Numbered from the stretch's first letter, positions 48,700 to 62,896 are shown. The stretch: DNA of 64,000 nucleotides from Stenopsyche tienmushanensis (GCA_008973525.1 WACJ01000549.1:186001-250000); one strand, 5' to 3'. Notes: generated by a model not told the origin, from the letters alone. A program made the numbers and translations.

Positions 48700-51000
48700 G
48701 AAAATTTAAATCATCCTTATATATCGCATCTATTCAAATAAGCGATAAGGTGAGAAATTCATTATTTTTTATTTCAATCATTTTTATACAATCAGATCCC
48801 GTTTTGTATAATACTATCTTCTTCATGGGGAGAAGCCATCCAACGCCGAAGATATTATTGTTATAAATTAGGCATAAAAATCGGTTCCCTTCTCTACAAA
48901 TATAATTCAATAAGGAATTATTGTTATCATATCATCACATCATTCTCGTTGAAATACATTATCATCATTCTCGTTGTCGTCGAATAACTTAACAAAAAGG
49001 ACTGACATACGGCATAACAAATATAACGTAGCCCGAGAAGTCTATGTTACACCATCATTGCAAAATGAATTACATTATCAAAGAATGAAATTATTTCAAC
49101 TTGTCAATAATTTAGCATTTAATACAAATGCAAATATTATGCGCTGAGTGTATCCTTCAGTCATTAAAATTATTTAGCACCAGCAAACAAATACAGTCGA
49201 ATAATGCCAGATAGCGGCGAAAATTCTAAAGAGTCCAGTAAAAATATTTGATCGATGATAAGAATTCTTCTTCCATAGGTGTCATTTCTGTTATTATAAG
49301 ATACTTTCCAGCAATTGGATTGGATTCCCATTACTTTATAATAAAATTATATTCAAATTATTTGGATACAATTTAAGGGTAAGGATCTACTTGTAAATCT
49401 GTAAACCTATAAATCTTACTTTTTTAGATCCAAAAATCAAGATAAATTTAAGCCGAGGCGATCGTTTAGATCACAGTTTGGATTCGAACTCGAACTTTTA
49501 TAATAAGAACCAAAATCTTATCTGCTACAACAAAAGCATCCATTTTTATCTCTTTTTAATGCAGTTATAAAGTAATGTAAATTTGAATGCCTGATTACAT
49601 TTTCAGAGGGTTGAATTGATGCTAATTCTGTTTATGTAGAAGTTAGCCTACTGATTTGGTGCGTTAATTGTGATGAAGAAATGTAAAAAAATCATTCAAT
49701 AAAAATAGCCATATTTTAAGATTTCTGTTAGAACTTTTCGAATCATTTTTATGTAATTATGACTTATTTGTGATTTCGCTATTCTATTATTCACATGCGA
49801 AATAATATGCGATTACAGAAGTGGCAAGCTTAATGCCGAAATGATCGCTCTTTGATTACAGATTAAATAATTTGGTCCAAATGTTAATTTGTGAACTATC
49901 AGTAGTATATTGTGTCTGTTGGTTAGTTAATTCAGTTGAGCGTTAGTCATATAATGTAACTATTGCGCAAACAGAATACTCGAATCGTTGAAGTGCGATC
50001 TATATTCGCTAAATCTAATTTAATTTGTGCATCACTAATCGGCTAGTTCTATATCTATATATCGTCAAAATAATTCCACAAATTTCAACGCCACTTAATT
50101 AACTGATCTGTCCCAAGATAGGTCGTTGGACATATTCCGTATCATATATTCTGCCAATATGGTTTTGTATAGAATACACTTTTTATGGCATTTAAAATAA
50201 ATTATTTCCTACTAAGCATTTTTTTCTATTTAATTCAAGAATTTTCTCAAAAGATAAACACACATTAAGAAATCTACTTCGTCGAAAAATTAATCCCGTC
50301 ATAATTTTGAGGCTTTAATTTTCCGACGTGTAATTTGCATTTGGCAATAAAGATGTAAATTCGAAAAGAAGGTCTCAAAACCTTTCAGAACCCGAAAAAA
50401 ATATAGGGGTGCTAACTTAAGAGGCGTAGACAATGGACGATGCTCGCAAAAAATAATTCGGGATCTATTTTGTAAATCGGATGCCTTTCATTGGCCCGGG
50501 ACAAATTCCGTAGAACACCGCTGGAAGGGTCACAGATGACCTTCTCGTTAACCCTCTGCCAATAAGGGTAGATTTAAATATCTATGCGTAATTTACTACC
50601 CAGATTAGGGGATTTAAAGGTGAGGGTGTACATTCCGTGCATGCGATTCTCGTTGAATTTACGTTTAATGCTGTGTTTCGAATACTTTTAAAGTCTATAT
50701 ATTTCGGACGATGATATTTACTCTGAAAACTTAAGCTCGCTTCGAATATTAATTGCCGGTTATCCTAAAGCATATACTACTTATGACATCAAAAGAGCAA
50801 TATTATCGTCCTAAGATGGATACTCCCATCGGCTTATTACGATCGAAAACTACTTTGAATTGGCCATCTGCTGCTCCCGACGTTAAACTTGCTTGTTTCA
50901 TGTAACATTAAAGGATGCAATGGACGGAGAGATTTTGAAATTAAGTTTGATAATCATTTTTAAAAAGTTAAAATCATTTTAAGATCGATTATGATCATAA
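48700..51000. other. AT-rich non-coding stretch
   Basis: No gene or element recognised. The word CATCATTCTCGTTG occurs twice about 25 bp apart near 48,940-48,980. 50,390-50,900 is somewhat GC-richer. Confidence 0.4.
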
Positions 51001-51011
51001 CATTTTTTTCA

Positions 51012-51650
51012 TCAGGTCAGTCCAAAAGTTCGTGCGCATTTTTTCAAAAATTTCAAATAGTATAAATAAAACACAATTTAGCATTAGATTTAGAACCTGT
51101 CGAAATTCGTCGTCGCTTGATCAATGTATTAGTCAATTTGTCACCAATTTTCGTAAACATCGGACGCATATTAGTACCCATAGAAAATTAATTTCGATAA
51201 TCAATACAAACGTGCTATGTTATATTTTTTTATTTTCGTGTGGTGAATCAATGAAATCTGCAGCTATAAAAATTAACAGTGAACATGGTGAACATAATAT
51301 CATACTATCTATTCAGGATGTCCTATTAATTTTGATAACGACGTTCTTAAACATCTTATAGAGTCAGAACCACAATTAATAGTGGATCAGATCGCAGAAA
51401 GGATGGCTTCATCTCATGAAACAGTTTTTCGTCATTTAAAGGAGATTAGGAAATAATCCAAGCTTGGAAAGTGGGTACCGCATGAGCTATCCGAATCCAA
51501 TTGCAGGCAACGAATAAACATCTGCACTTCTCTTTTATCACAATTTGAAAAAGAGCCATTTTTGACCATTTGGTGACGAGTGTCGAAAAATTCTTGAATT
51601 TAATTGGGAGCTTTTCCCAAAAATGCGCACGAACTTTTGGACTGACCTGA
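51012..51650 (+). mobile_element. mariner-type deletion derivative, 639 bp
   Basis: The end TCAGGTCAGTCCAAAAGTTC at 51,012 and its exact mirror image finishing at 51,650 extend to near 30 bp of inverted repeat (TTCGTGCGCATTTTT on both sides). The right flank is TA; the left flank is CA, so the target duplication is eroded. Between the ends lie the remnants of a mariner DNA-binding domain (51,355-51,573), and everything from the first catalytic block on is gone. Length and layout fit an internally deleted, non-autonomous mariner with intact ends. Confidence 0.88.
51355..51573 (+). pseudogene. mariner transposase DNA-binding region, deleted after it
   Basis: Reads LIESEPQLIVDQIAERMASS, then HETVFRHLKEIRK, a stop, SKLGKWVPHELSESN, and CTSLLSQFEKEPFLTIW. 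The HLKEIGK-x-x-KLGKWVPHEL block and the SLL-x-x-x-x-x-x-PFL spacing are characteristic of mariner transposases just before the first catalytic Asp. The sequence then jumps to the right terminal repeat within about 75 bp, so the catalytic domain is deleted. Confidence 0.85.
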
Positions 51651-51699
51651 TACATAATAAAAGTCAATATTCGTATAATTTATAACCAAAAAATAATAA

Positions 51700-54600
51700 C
51701 AATAAAATATAATTTTGTTACACACTTACTAATTACTAATTTCTTAAAAATATATCAATAGCGAGCAATTGTATAGTAAAGGATTTCAAATTGTACACAA
51801 ACAGACATGCATTTCATGTTTATAACGAGCAGGTTAAATATTAGCATCGTGATTTAACAGGCGCAGATTTAAACAAACATATCTATTAACATGCGTTCAG
51901 TATTTAAAAAAAAGTACAATTATAACCCAGCCAAGAAAAGCGTATTTCTAATCGATTGTTTTGATCCAGATTTAGACTGATTTTATAAATATAAATAGCA
52001 GATTTTTATAGTTGGCATAACTGAAATTTAAATTTCGATTCATATTCATATCACAACATGCCTTTCAGCAAATTTCTCTTGTAAGAAATGCGTGGTATAA
52101 TTTTCCAGGGACAAACTTTACAAGAACGAATTACACGATAATCGCAAAACGACTTGGTTAAAGGTGAAATATATTTTTGGAAAGCGCTCTTTTTTTACTT
52201 TCGGCCGTTATGGACTTTAAAAATCATCCTTTTATTTGGGGTGGAGGGGTTGTAAAAAAAAAGAGTTCGCAGAGAGTCGTTAACACGATTGCCGTATCTT
52301 TTTACGACGGTGGAAAGTTTTTTGAATACCGCTTAAGTACGAATGACGGACCGCTTAATTTTGAATTCCTAATTCTTTACGTTTGTTCTGGAAGACGAAA
52401 ACGAAAGTCTTCCTCCGGCCATGAGCAATGAATTTTATGCTAATTCTTTGCAAATTTACATCAAGCTTGCATTCAACTTTTTTAAGTGCTAATGTTTAAT
52501 TCTGTATGCAGAAGTTGTCCCGTCTGAAAATGTCAAATATTTGTACAAATTAAAAACAATTTTTATGAAACGAATTTCATAAAAAGTATGTCTCTTTAAT
52601 AGATAGACGGATGAATCTATGGAGCAAGTGCTTTTCAAAGAGTAATTCTAGTGAAATGGGCAATGTGCAAAATTAGCTCATTAATATGGCTAAACCCTAC
52701 TGCGCCCGCGAGGATTTAGACTTCGCAGTTGCGAAATTGCATTTGGCGTCACAAATTCACGTAGTTCAACCCGCGAAGCGCTAAATGTGCAACAAAATTG
52801 TTAAGTGTTTAACAAGCCGAGGAGCCGAAGGGAAGAGAGATAAAGCCATTTTGTAGGTCGTTACGGATATAACTATTAACGTTTTGTTGTCTTAACGTCT
52901 CCGCGAGATAGCTTCAGTTAACTTTAACTGGCTTGCACGTTTACAGCCTTTATAATGACTTTGCCCAGGACGATAAATCGACGCTACTTGCACATGTGCA
53001 TTCATTAAAATAAATTGCCCTTTCTGCTTTGTCGATCCACTAACGACCAAAACACTTACTCTGCTTATTAAGCCGCAAATACTAATGATCTACAGCTAAA
53101 GACTCATTCCGACCGTTGCGATGTCCTATTAAACAACAGCGCACTTTGTCAAAGAGAATTCCGTATTATCTGCTAAAGAAGACGTTATTACAGTAGTCGA
53201 GGGTTCACAAAAGATTCGATGTCGCGTTTATTAAATTAACACACTTTCGTCGGATCCGGTAGAACTATAATGCGAGATAAAGTAATACTTTGTGTCATGT
53301 CATATTGATTTGTAGTGCAATAATGCCTCATTACAAGAATATGTAATGACATGTGGATATTAATGATAGTTTTTATTTATAAGTTTGCCCGAAAATTATT
53401 AATATTCTCAGTATTCAAATCAATAAACAAAAATTAGCCTGGATTGGTCAATCAGATTAATATTGTCCCCTAAATTTCATTAGAATCTCTTCAATCGTGG
53501 ATTTAAATACAATGAATTTAAATAATATTTCTGATTCTGATTGCTATAAAATTTAAGTATTATATTTCAATAACAATATTAATTAATTATCAGAAACCAT
53601 AATAATAATGAATCTAAATTTGATTTCCTAGAATCAATTTAAGCGTAATGAAAGCCCACCTCATCTCAAATAATTAAAATTCCATCAAATTTTAAGTGTG
53701 TAAGAAATCTATACTGATATATTGGATCTTCAAAAAGTCATTTGAAATGTAATGTGATCAAAAAATCATAAAAATGCCGATATTGATTTAACAACGTTTT
53801 GTCAATATCGACTTCATTCATAAAATAATTGTTTTACTCAATCTGCCTTTATATGGATGTAAAAATTAATTTAATATCATAAACTTGTATGCTGTACAAC
53901 ATTATAAGATCAGTTTTTTTTAAATTTAATATGAGATTTGATGGTATATTGGGTTGAAGCAGTGCGAAAATTCTTCGGTTAAGATCTTAGCAATATGTGG
54001 CTTCTCGGTGCAAGAGATTGCAATGTAGCCAACTCCAACTGTCACGCTAAATTATTGAACGGAGCTTTGAACGTTGGCCTTAGATTGTTTAGTGGCATCT
54101 AAAGGGCTCTCCAGTTTCTAGCTGGACTAAGCTCACTGGTATTATACAAATGAAGCTGAATTGCTGAGATAAGATTAGTTAAATCCCCTGTTTAGTCTGT
54201 TTATAGTTCAATAGCATAAATTTGGCATTCGAAATTATACAGGTTGAATTAATTATGCCACATGCATTAATTTACTGTCAATAAAAGATATATATGAATT
54301 TTTGTATAAAATTAATTTCACATATACACGTACAATCTGTTTGATCTTTCGTGCATATTAGGAATGCCGATGAAAGCATTATTTCCTCCATTGGACCACT
54401 AAAGAAAATGAAATATTTTCTCTGACCTATTTCATACAATGTTCTATCCAATATTACAAATTACATGATTTAAAAATCGATCCAAAAGTTTTATATTTGA
54501 TGCACACTTTAAATAACGTTTTTAACAAACATAGATTTTAATCGAACAACCTTAAAAATAAAAGCTTTATTTTCCAACATATCCGTAATACAATGTACGT

Positions 54601-56570
54601 GCCCATCGTACTAAAGCACATTATCAATTCATTGGTTGATTTTTTTAGTATTAAGTGTTAAAAATATAATATTATAATATATTAAGGAAGAAGCCATCAA
54701 TATATTAAATATACCTCAAATGTCAATTCAGACATTTAAGAAAAATGATCCTTATTTAAGTGACTTTTCTAACATATTGGTTTAAAAAAAATCTTCGTAT
54801 ATCGGAAAGAACCAATGATACGTTCAGTAAATTTCAAGTCAATATTATTTAAAATCGCAAAATTATAGGCCGACGAGGAGAAGCTAAGGAGATTAAAACC
54901 TTTAAACGCGTTTTTCTCAAAACTACTTTTTCCAAGCTCACGGAAGTGCTCCCACATGCTCTAGATAAGCATTCATTATAAAATTTGGTAAACACATGTA
55001 TAATAAACGTCTTCGTCGTATAGATTACAATTATCCAAAAATATTTAAAAGTGTTTATTTAATGAACAAAAAACTACAAAAAATGTTGGTAAAAACACAA
55101 ACTTTTTTCGATTGCCGACTATTTTTTTTATTTTCCAATATATCTTCTTAATTGTAATCTAAGCTATATATAATATTATACAAAGTAAAAATATGTTTAA
55201 TTTTTTTGCTGCAAATCACTTGTTCAGGACTTAGGACTTCCAAGGTGAAGAATCTCATCACTCGCGCACCGACATACGTGGCTCCCTCCACTCCCACTAT
55301 CATACTTTGTCAAACTTTAAAAAATATTTTTATGTTCAATAAAGATTACCTATTCAACACGCTAAATATCAAAATTCTATACTTAATACTTTTCGCATAA
55401 AAAAATGTGAAAAAACCGATCACGTTTAGGCCCAACAAGGTAGAAACGTCCCTTAAAGACTTTTTTTTAAATTATTTCCTCCCTTAAACTTAATTCCCTT
55501 GAAACTCAATCCAAACCAACATGCCCTTATCTTTATACATAATTTTAACATGGTTTTTGACACTTTAACCATGTCAGCATTGAGATTGAGATCTTACATT
55601 AAAAGACGATCTGATCTTAAATTGGATTCATCTCCTTGACTATACCAGATTAAGCCATGAGATTTCACATATATAAATCATATTTCTTGATTTTTTTAAA
55701 GGAATATAATTGAATATATTGTCCTGTTTATATTTCAAGAATTATTGGTAAAGTAGACTAATTTCTGCATTCTTATTACAATGGTTTAAATCGAAATTTT
55801 AGAAAAAAAAATTAAAGTTCATTAATCGTCTCTAACCAGTTTTACCTCGATTTTCTGGTTCTATGAATGTAAACATTGAGGTAATTTTTAATATCTGATG
55901 TATGAGATAATAATTAGTAACAATAGTTCTAATATTATTAAAGAATAATGATAACTTCGCCACACCAATACCTAAAGACACTTGGAGAGAACCCAAAAGA
56001 ATTCGAATATTTCTTCTTGAAAAATATCTATATAAGTAAAATTACAATGAATAATATCAAATAACAAAATATAGACAAATATAATTTAACTATAATTGCA
56101 AATTTGAAAATAGTTATAATCTTAAGCAAATATGTCATCGATTTATGTGCAATGGAAAACATTATTGAGCCATGGATATGTGGATTGTAATGGTTTCCTA
56201 TTGACTATTTTAAAATTATATTTAAAGTATAGCTGGCAAATGTTTCTTATATATCGCCTTTTTATCTATATTAGTTAGTTGAACTAGACGATTGATTGTA
56301 ATATTGACTGTAATATTACTACTTCCAATTTATCAAATCTGTTGACACGATTAAATATTTTCCACCTACTCTATATTTGAACTGGAAACTTATTATACAA
56401 GTTGAGAAACTAATCGAGTATTCCAAGACTAAAAAATGTACGTAGAAAAATTATTCCTCAATGTTCATGAAATTGACAAATAAAGGATGTTCAGGATATG
56501 ATTAATGTTCAAATTAATTGAAATCAACCGATATAACTTTCATGTAGAAATTCATTTAATCTATTAATAC
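51700..56570. other. Non-coding stretch with island at 52,140-53,280
   Basis: An island of higher GC spans roughly 52,140-53,280. A plus-strand frame of 84 codons (52,177-52,431) starts in it and has no known domain. 53,280-56,570 is AT-rich with nothing recognised. Confidence 0.35.
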
Positions 56571-56579
56571 CCCATAACT

Positions 56580-57280
56580 GCGCTCTCTCCATGTACTGAC
56601 AGAACTTACTCGAGAATGAATGTGTTCAATTCAGAATTGTGAATGGGATAGGATAAGGATTCGTATAAATTGGTCCCGATATAAGCCTGTGGCTTATTCG
56701 ATTGATATTCCGTTCACAGTAATTAAGTAAGTTAGTGAGGGAGCGGTCCTTGGCCCACATGAGACCCACAGGTCTTATGCGATAATTTTTAACCCTCGCT
56801 AATGGAATTACCCATAGATGTTCTTATAGCAAATGAGACAAAAACGGAAAGGTGCTCCTTGCATACCTCCCTGATGGATGCAAATTTATCGACCCCTATT
56901 TACATATCATTCCTATCGACGATGTCGCTTATTTTGCTAATGGATAAAAAGCTATTTATGAAAGACACGTTAATGACGAATATCATTTTAATTGCCCAGG
57001 AGCCGTTAAAGTGTCGCAAAATATGAGCTAAATTCTAGGGTCGAACCACAACTGCCCCACTTTGGTTCTTAAAAAACAATTAATTTTAATTTGCGTTAAT
57101 TCATCTCTCCCGGGCGCCAATAAAAATGCAATTACCATACTTTTATAGTAAATGGTCTTGGGACACTTCTCGTTCTTTTAATAATTTAAAGATATTTCAG
57201 AAGAGGGGAAAAAGTCGATTATTTTTCAGAATCGCATTTTATTACAGTCGGGGGGTAAAAACTAATAAAATAACATGAAT
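56580..57280. other. GC-richer island without recognised gene
   Basis: Higher GC than the flanks. A 74-codon plus-strand frame (56,802-57,026) shows no domain. Confidence 0.3.
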
Positions 57281-58178
57281 CTTCAGCGTATTCGTGATGA
57301 CAGAATAATGGCTCCTAAGTTACCAGCACGAAAAAAATATCACTCTTTAAAAGAATATTCCCATTAAATATATATTAATAGGACGGACGATGATTCCAAT
57401 AATACATGGAGAGGCTATCATGATTTTCAGCTGCTTCAATTTTTAATTATTAGCACAGAAGTTGTATCAAAGACATTTTGAATCATCGGTTGAAAGTGGA
57501 GTTGTCTTGAAAATTATTTCGAAATAATTAACGCGTACGATGAGATCTGTTAATTAAATAATGAAATTTACGCCTTCAAAGGGAGAATTCCAATTTATTC
57601 TGTATAATTGAGACAACACCGAGCGAATATTTTATTTACAAAAAAAAAATCATTAGCCAATTTTATGCTGTCATTATATTTTATGCCGTGTTTGAGAACT
57701 TGTTAAGCTATTACCTAACTACACACACAATAAATCGATTTACATGTATGTATGCAAAACTTTATTTAATTTGGGAAGTTCGTATGTAACGAAAATGAAT
57801 TTGGAGCTACGAATGTATACGAAATAATTTTGCGATATATGGACGCGCAACGATTAGTTGAATCAATTGGTGGATTACATTTAACTGGGGAAAAAAACAA
57901 CTTTTTTCTTCTTCTTGAGATATCATATATGGATATAAGCCACTAAACAAGATCTAAACAAGATGATGGAAATTATTAGATGTCGAATGATGATGCTTGT
58001 CGTGGTCAATATTTGTATTTACAAATGAGAGAGATCGCAGCTATGAGACTGCAGAAGTAAACTGGCGGGAAGAACACATCTTTCCGCCCCCAAGGCTATC
58101 GCTCGACTCTCTTTTTTCTACTTTTCCGCATATTATCTTGCATAAAAAAGCAATTTTATGTGGTTTCTCTTTCCTTTC

Positions 58179-58202
58179 TATATATATATATATATATATA
58201 TA
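58179..58202. repeat. TA dinucleotide microsatellite
   Basis: About 12 uninterrupted TA units. Confidence 0.95.
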
Positions 58203-59090
58203 ATTAATCTAGGATAAGCACATTTAATTTTTTTCTAGATTGGACAAGATCTATGAGTAAATTGTAAAATAATTTATATTTTCATTTATATAAATCAGTC
58301 TTCTTGATTCATATCAGTATTTACTTATTTATCACTAAATAATGCAAAAAAAGCTCGCAGCTTTAAAGCTATATTTATGAATCGTATGCATAATTTATGC
58401 CCTCGTTATGAATTAAAATGCAAATGCTCGTTAATATAATGGAGCATGCTTGTTTTAATCTTAAAGAATTCGCCTCGTATTATATATTAAACTTAATAAT
58501 ACATATTTAAGAGCTTCCTGAAAGCTAACGAAAGCTTGATTATGCACACCGCAAATTGCATACGCTAAAACACATACGACACAACGCTCTGGTAATACGT
58601 TACTTGCGTCACTCTTAAAGCCACACCACCGTGCATACGATATGTACAAATTATTTAATTAATTAAAAGCATTTCCGATGTGAACTGTGACAGTTAATTT
58701 GAAACTTCAAGAGGGTTGTAAAACACTAAAAACATTACGTAATCCAGTGTTACTAAATACCCACATTGAGTGCAACCGACGCCACTCGGCGCATATTTGT
58801 CAAAAGCAATTTACGACATTGCATGTGAAATAAAACCTTTTTGCGCTCATTCTGCGATAAATGTTTGCGTTTTTTATAATTATAGCAAAGCCTGTGCTCA
58901 TTTAATATTTAACATTCAGGTCCTTATGCTAATTTGTCAAATATTTTTAAAGCTTTCAAAATGTGATTGGTACTATAACGTCTTGTCATATTAGAGGCTC
59001 GTCAGATGGAGTGTTACCAAATTTATGGTAACACCGATGCCAAAACGCTTCTAATTGTAGGCTCATTCATGTCAGACAGTAAATTTTATT

Positions 59091-59160
59091 TTAACTCATT
59101 CCGGCTGCTCATTTAAAAGGAATATTTCGAATGCGTGAAAATGGTATTATATATATTTTC
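59091..59160 (+). repeat. TTAA-type terminus (family R1 end)
   Basis: TTAACTCATTCCGGCTGCTC shares its first 14 bases with the R1 start at 16,626. TTAA plus a conserved terminus suggests a piggyBac-type end. No transposase was seen downstream. Confidence 0.5.
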
Positions 59161-59374
59161 AAAATTTTGTTCAATTATATAAAATGTTTATTTTTTCCTA
59201 TAGAATTCAACGATTTTGACATGTGGGCCCTATGCTTTTCGTCCCATGCGTGTCAAGCGTTTCCTCTGTTTATTTTTTGCTCAGTTTTTGTAACTGAATC
59301 CCAGATATCTATTTTATGATCCACACAAGTATCAAGTTCGAAGATATCTAGTAGTTAAATTATTTCTATTTCTA

Positions 59375-59425
59375 TTTCAAACCAATGGACAAATTCTCTC
59401 TCACAATTTGTCCATTGGTTTGAAA
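59375..59425. repeat. Perfect 21-bp inverted repeat with 9-nt loop
   Basis: The left arm 59,375-59,395 (TTTCAAACCAATGGACAAAT plus T) is the exact reverse complement of 59,405-59,425; the loop is CTCTCTCAC. Perfect identity means recent origin or selection. It may be a very short MITE, a recent inverted duplication, or a small-RNA hairpin. Confidence 0.95.
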
Positions 59426-60689
59426 ATTATATCAAATTTTCACAAAAGAAGTACAATTTTGCAATTTTTTTTTGAACTCGCACAGACTCCAGGCATCACT
59501 TGATTAGCAGCACAGTGTCCCGAAATGCGTTAAGAGTGGTTTGTAAACTTGCATTGTTAAATAAGTTTGTTCTACTACCGTCTGCAAAAGAGCTTCAAAC
59601 CCAAAAATCATCAAGATCCATCAAACTTTAGAATTGCAAGTAGAAGTAAAAACTCTCTACAGTATACTAAAAAATATAATTAACATTTTTTGTGGAATGA
59701 CTCTGTAAATACAATATGACTAACGGGGGAAAGATAAAAACGGCAAACATCTGCTTTTATTTTGGAACAACAAGTACTCATGAGATATAAGAACTAAATT
59801 GGGTCATGATATGGATATTTCACAAGAACCTGAAATATAAATTAAACTCAAGCTTTAGATGATTTTCACAGACTTCATTGCAATTAAAGCTTCCATTTTC
59901 ACCAGATCTAAATATTATGAGCACCTCTCAAACTATCTTATAAAATATTATTTATACCATATATTAAAAGCCTTTAAATTTGCGCATGCATTTATTGTAA
60001 GTGGTCTTATTCCAATACAGCTTTATGAACCATAAGGAATAAAATCTCGACTTGGGAATCCACATAGAGATTTTCGAATACAATGAAACGGATTTGCTAC
60101 CACAAAACACGACGAAAATAAAAAAAAGCATTGATCTTTTCCATAACGTCCAATGTAGTTTTTCAAAGTTAAATTCGTTTTGATCTCTTTAGATTTGCGT
60201 TTGGAATATTATATAGCCTTTTCGATCAAATGCGCCAAATTTTCCAAAACTTCTGTAAGAAAATTCGCGATACACGTTGCACATATAGAAAATATATACA
60301 TATAAATAATAGGGTTAAGGCTAGAGTTTTCGTAACTTTAAGAAACTTTACAGCATGCTGAAAACATTTACTGTCGGCAACAAAAACTTTATTTACGGTG
60401 ATTTTGTTACCGTCTAGTGGCAGATTTTGTGCAACATGTTCAAACTGATCTGAGTTTCGAAAAATTCACTTTATAAGAATATTCCTTAAATCTATTGTGA
60501 TGCCGATGTATTGTACTTGTATAGTAATATGACGAAAAGTTTTCATTTTAATAAACGTAATTTGAAATATCTCAATAGTTGTTCAATAGCATCTCAATAG
60601 CAGCAACTATATGTTATAGTTACAATATGTAGTTGATGCTAGAATAGAAACAAGAATCCATAACGTTTTTAAAGCCAAGCAATATCTAT

Positions 60690-61140
60690 GAATTCATTTT
60701 ATTTTTATTTAGCTCCCAATTCTCACCAGGTTCGAAGTGCCAGCAATGAAAAGCTAAGGGTTTTTTCCACTATCCTTTTGGGATTCTATTCGTTCGCCTT
60801 TTACTTAATTTATTCCCGACACCGCTTCGGTGAGCCTTGACATAGTGAAAGCTCCCAAGGAGGCTTTCGTGGTCAATTCTATTCCTCTAAAGCACGAGCT
60901 TTGGGCTTTCAGCTTGCAAAGAACGAAAATATCCGCTCTGAAAAGATGTAATCGAATAAAACCCTGCTATCCGTATTACAAGTTCAGATGTCTCCAGCTC
61001 AAATATCACCTCATTTCCCATTTGAATGCAAATTTGCAATATGCACGAAGTGTTCAAGAGCTTCAAAATTAAACGATATTTTTCACACAATTTTTCATTT
61101 ACTTCCACCCGAGTACAATGCCTCGGCGTTAAGCTCCAAA
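60690..61140. other. GC-richer island without recognised gene
   Basis: Open frames oppose each other here (60,830-61,072 plus, 80 codons; 60,887-61,108 minus, 73 codons). Neither has a known domain. Confidence 0.3.
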
Positions 61141-61149
61141 AGATAATAA

Positions 61150-62490
61150 TAAAGCTTTATGAATGGCGAAAATATTTCCAGGGCTTAACATAACTATGAA
61201 TTCTACCTGTTAATATTGTTTTGTCCAATATTGGAAAAATACCTGGATGAAACAATACAATTTTTGCCATATTTATAGAAAATGAAAATAGAGCATTTTT
61301 AAAATTTGTATTTTGTGTATTTTATTATAAATTTTAAATAAGATTTTGGTTGTATTAACCCTTCTGCCCATAAAAGGTTTCATTTCCTCCTGGTATGTAA
61401 ATAGGTAAACAAATTATCGTACGAAATATACTATCTGGTTTTTAAAAAAATATGCTTATAAAATATTTTTTGTACCTCATGTAATAGAAAATAATAAGTT
61501 TTTCCAATTAGTTGATGCAAAAAAATTATTACGGCACAGATAAAAATATAAGCCAGCGTAAGAAGTATCATAAGTTTTTTTATAGAACAAAAGGATTAAA
61601 ATTTCTTTACTGAACTTGAAGAAAAACGTGATATCCTATATAAATCCTATGAGTTAAATATCTAGGCCTTGTCAAACCTATTTAATTGGCTCTATTTATA
61701 TACATAGAAATATCTTTTTTTATTATTTAAACACAAGGATCCCGAACTGTTTTTAATTTCAAATTCTGTAAAACCCTTAAGAGGACAAAGTCAGAGAAAT
61801 TTGGTAAGATCTATACATAGCTATAATATCAAAAAAACTCATCGCAAAACCATAATGGGTCTGACCAGACCATCTTAGGAACAGAAGGATCAAATAGTAA
61901 GTATTCAATAAATGCACTAAATAAAGCTGAGCTATGATCCTTCAAATAAAACAGTTGCTTAAAAGCTACGTTAAAATCATTTTTTTCTTTTATTATATTA
62001 TATTTGATGTAGAGTGTATGTGAATATATTATGCACACTTCGAATTTTAGCGATCACTGTATGTAATCTATAGTATTTTTTTAATCTTTTTTTAGGTACT
62101 ATTAAGCATATTAATACTGTTTTTATTGCAATAACAGTGTAGTGTATATCGATAGTTAAAGATTGATTGTTAGTATGTATTTGATTGGACTAATTGATTA
62201 TGATAATTTTTGGTCGATCTTCTAGATCTATATTAATTCTGATTTCATAAAACTGAAGTATTTTGCATTTAATAAAATGGTTTTTTTTTCATTTTATAAA
62301 AGGCATAATTCAAATTCTAAACCAAATATAATATTTGTTTACACTTTATATTAATAGTTTCCATTACAAAAAAAACTCTGAATTTTTCCAAAAAAAACTA
62401 GTTTTGATATGCGAAAATGGCGAATAAGATAAAAATAATGTTCGACTAAGAAAACTTTGTCTCATAATGTCCGTTTCTAAAAAAAAAGGC
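61150..62490. other. AT-rich non-coding stretch
   Basis: Very AT-rich; nothing recognised. Confidence 0.45.
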
Positions 62491-62497
62491 TTACAAT

Positions 62498-62518
62498 GCT
62501 GAAACTTTAAGTTTCAGC
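62498..62518. repeat. Near-perfect palindrome GCTGAAACTT-T-AAGTTTCAGC
   Basis: Two 10-bp arms around a single T. A related word, GCTGAAAGTTTAAG, is found at about 63,136. The two may mark the edges of the mariner relic lying between them, but they do not form a clean inverted pair. Confidence 0.6.
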
Positions 62519-62896
62519 CAAGGTCAGCATTCTCGATAAGAAATTCAGACCAAGATTTGGTGTTCGATATAAACTAATAATTGCCAACAATCTCATTTTC
62601 CGGAAAAAATACGTGTTTGATTATTTGGCTGAAAGTTGGCAGAATAGCATCTATGCATAACATGAGCTATTTCTACAGTTAGTGGGATTAAATTAAAAAC
62701 ATGTTAATAGAGAGTGTCACAATGCTTAAAAGCATGTCTGCACGAGTTTGTTTTAAAAATCTAAATATTTTCCGAGCTTTTAAGCTCTTTGGCTAATTTT
62801 ATGTACTGGCTTCACAACAATACATTTTCGAGAAATAAAAGCTTATTTTTTTTATCTTGGTGACATATTTTCACTGACATACCTCTAAACATAAAA

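Noticed and set aside
54000..54200. Locally GC-richer segment considered as an exon
   Set aside because: No open frame with a known domain and no convincing splice sites.
60730..60745. tRNA B-box-like GGTTCGAAGTGCC
   Set aside because: No A box or cloverleaf arms could be drawn around it; similar words at 29,090 and 57,035 also failed.
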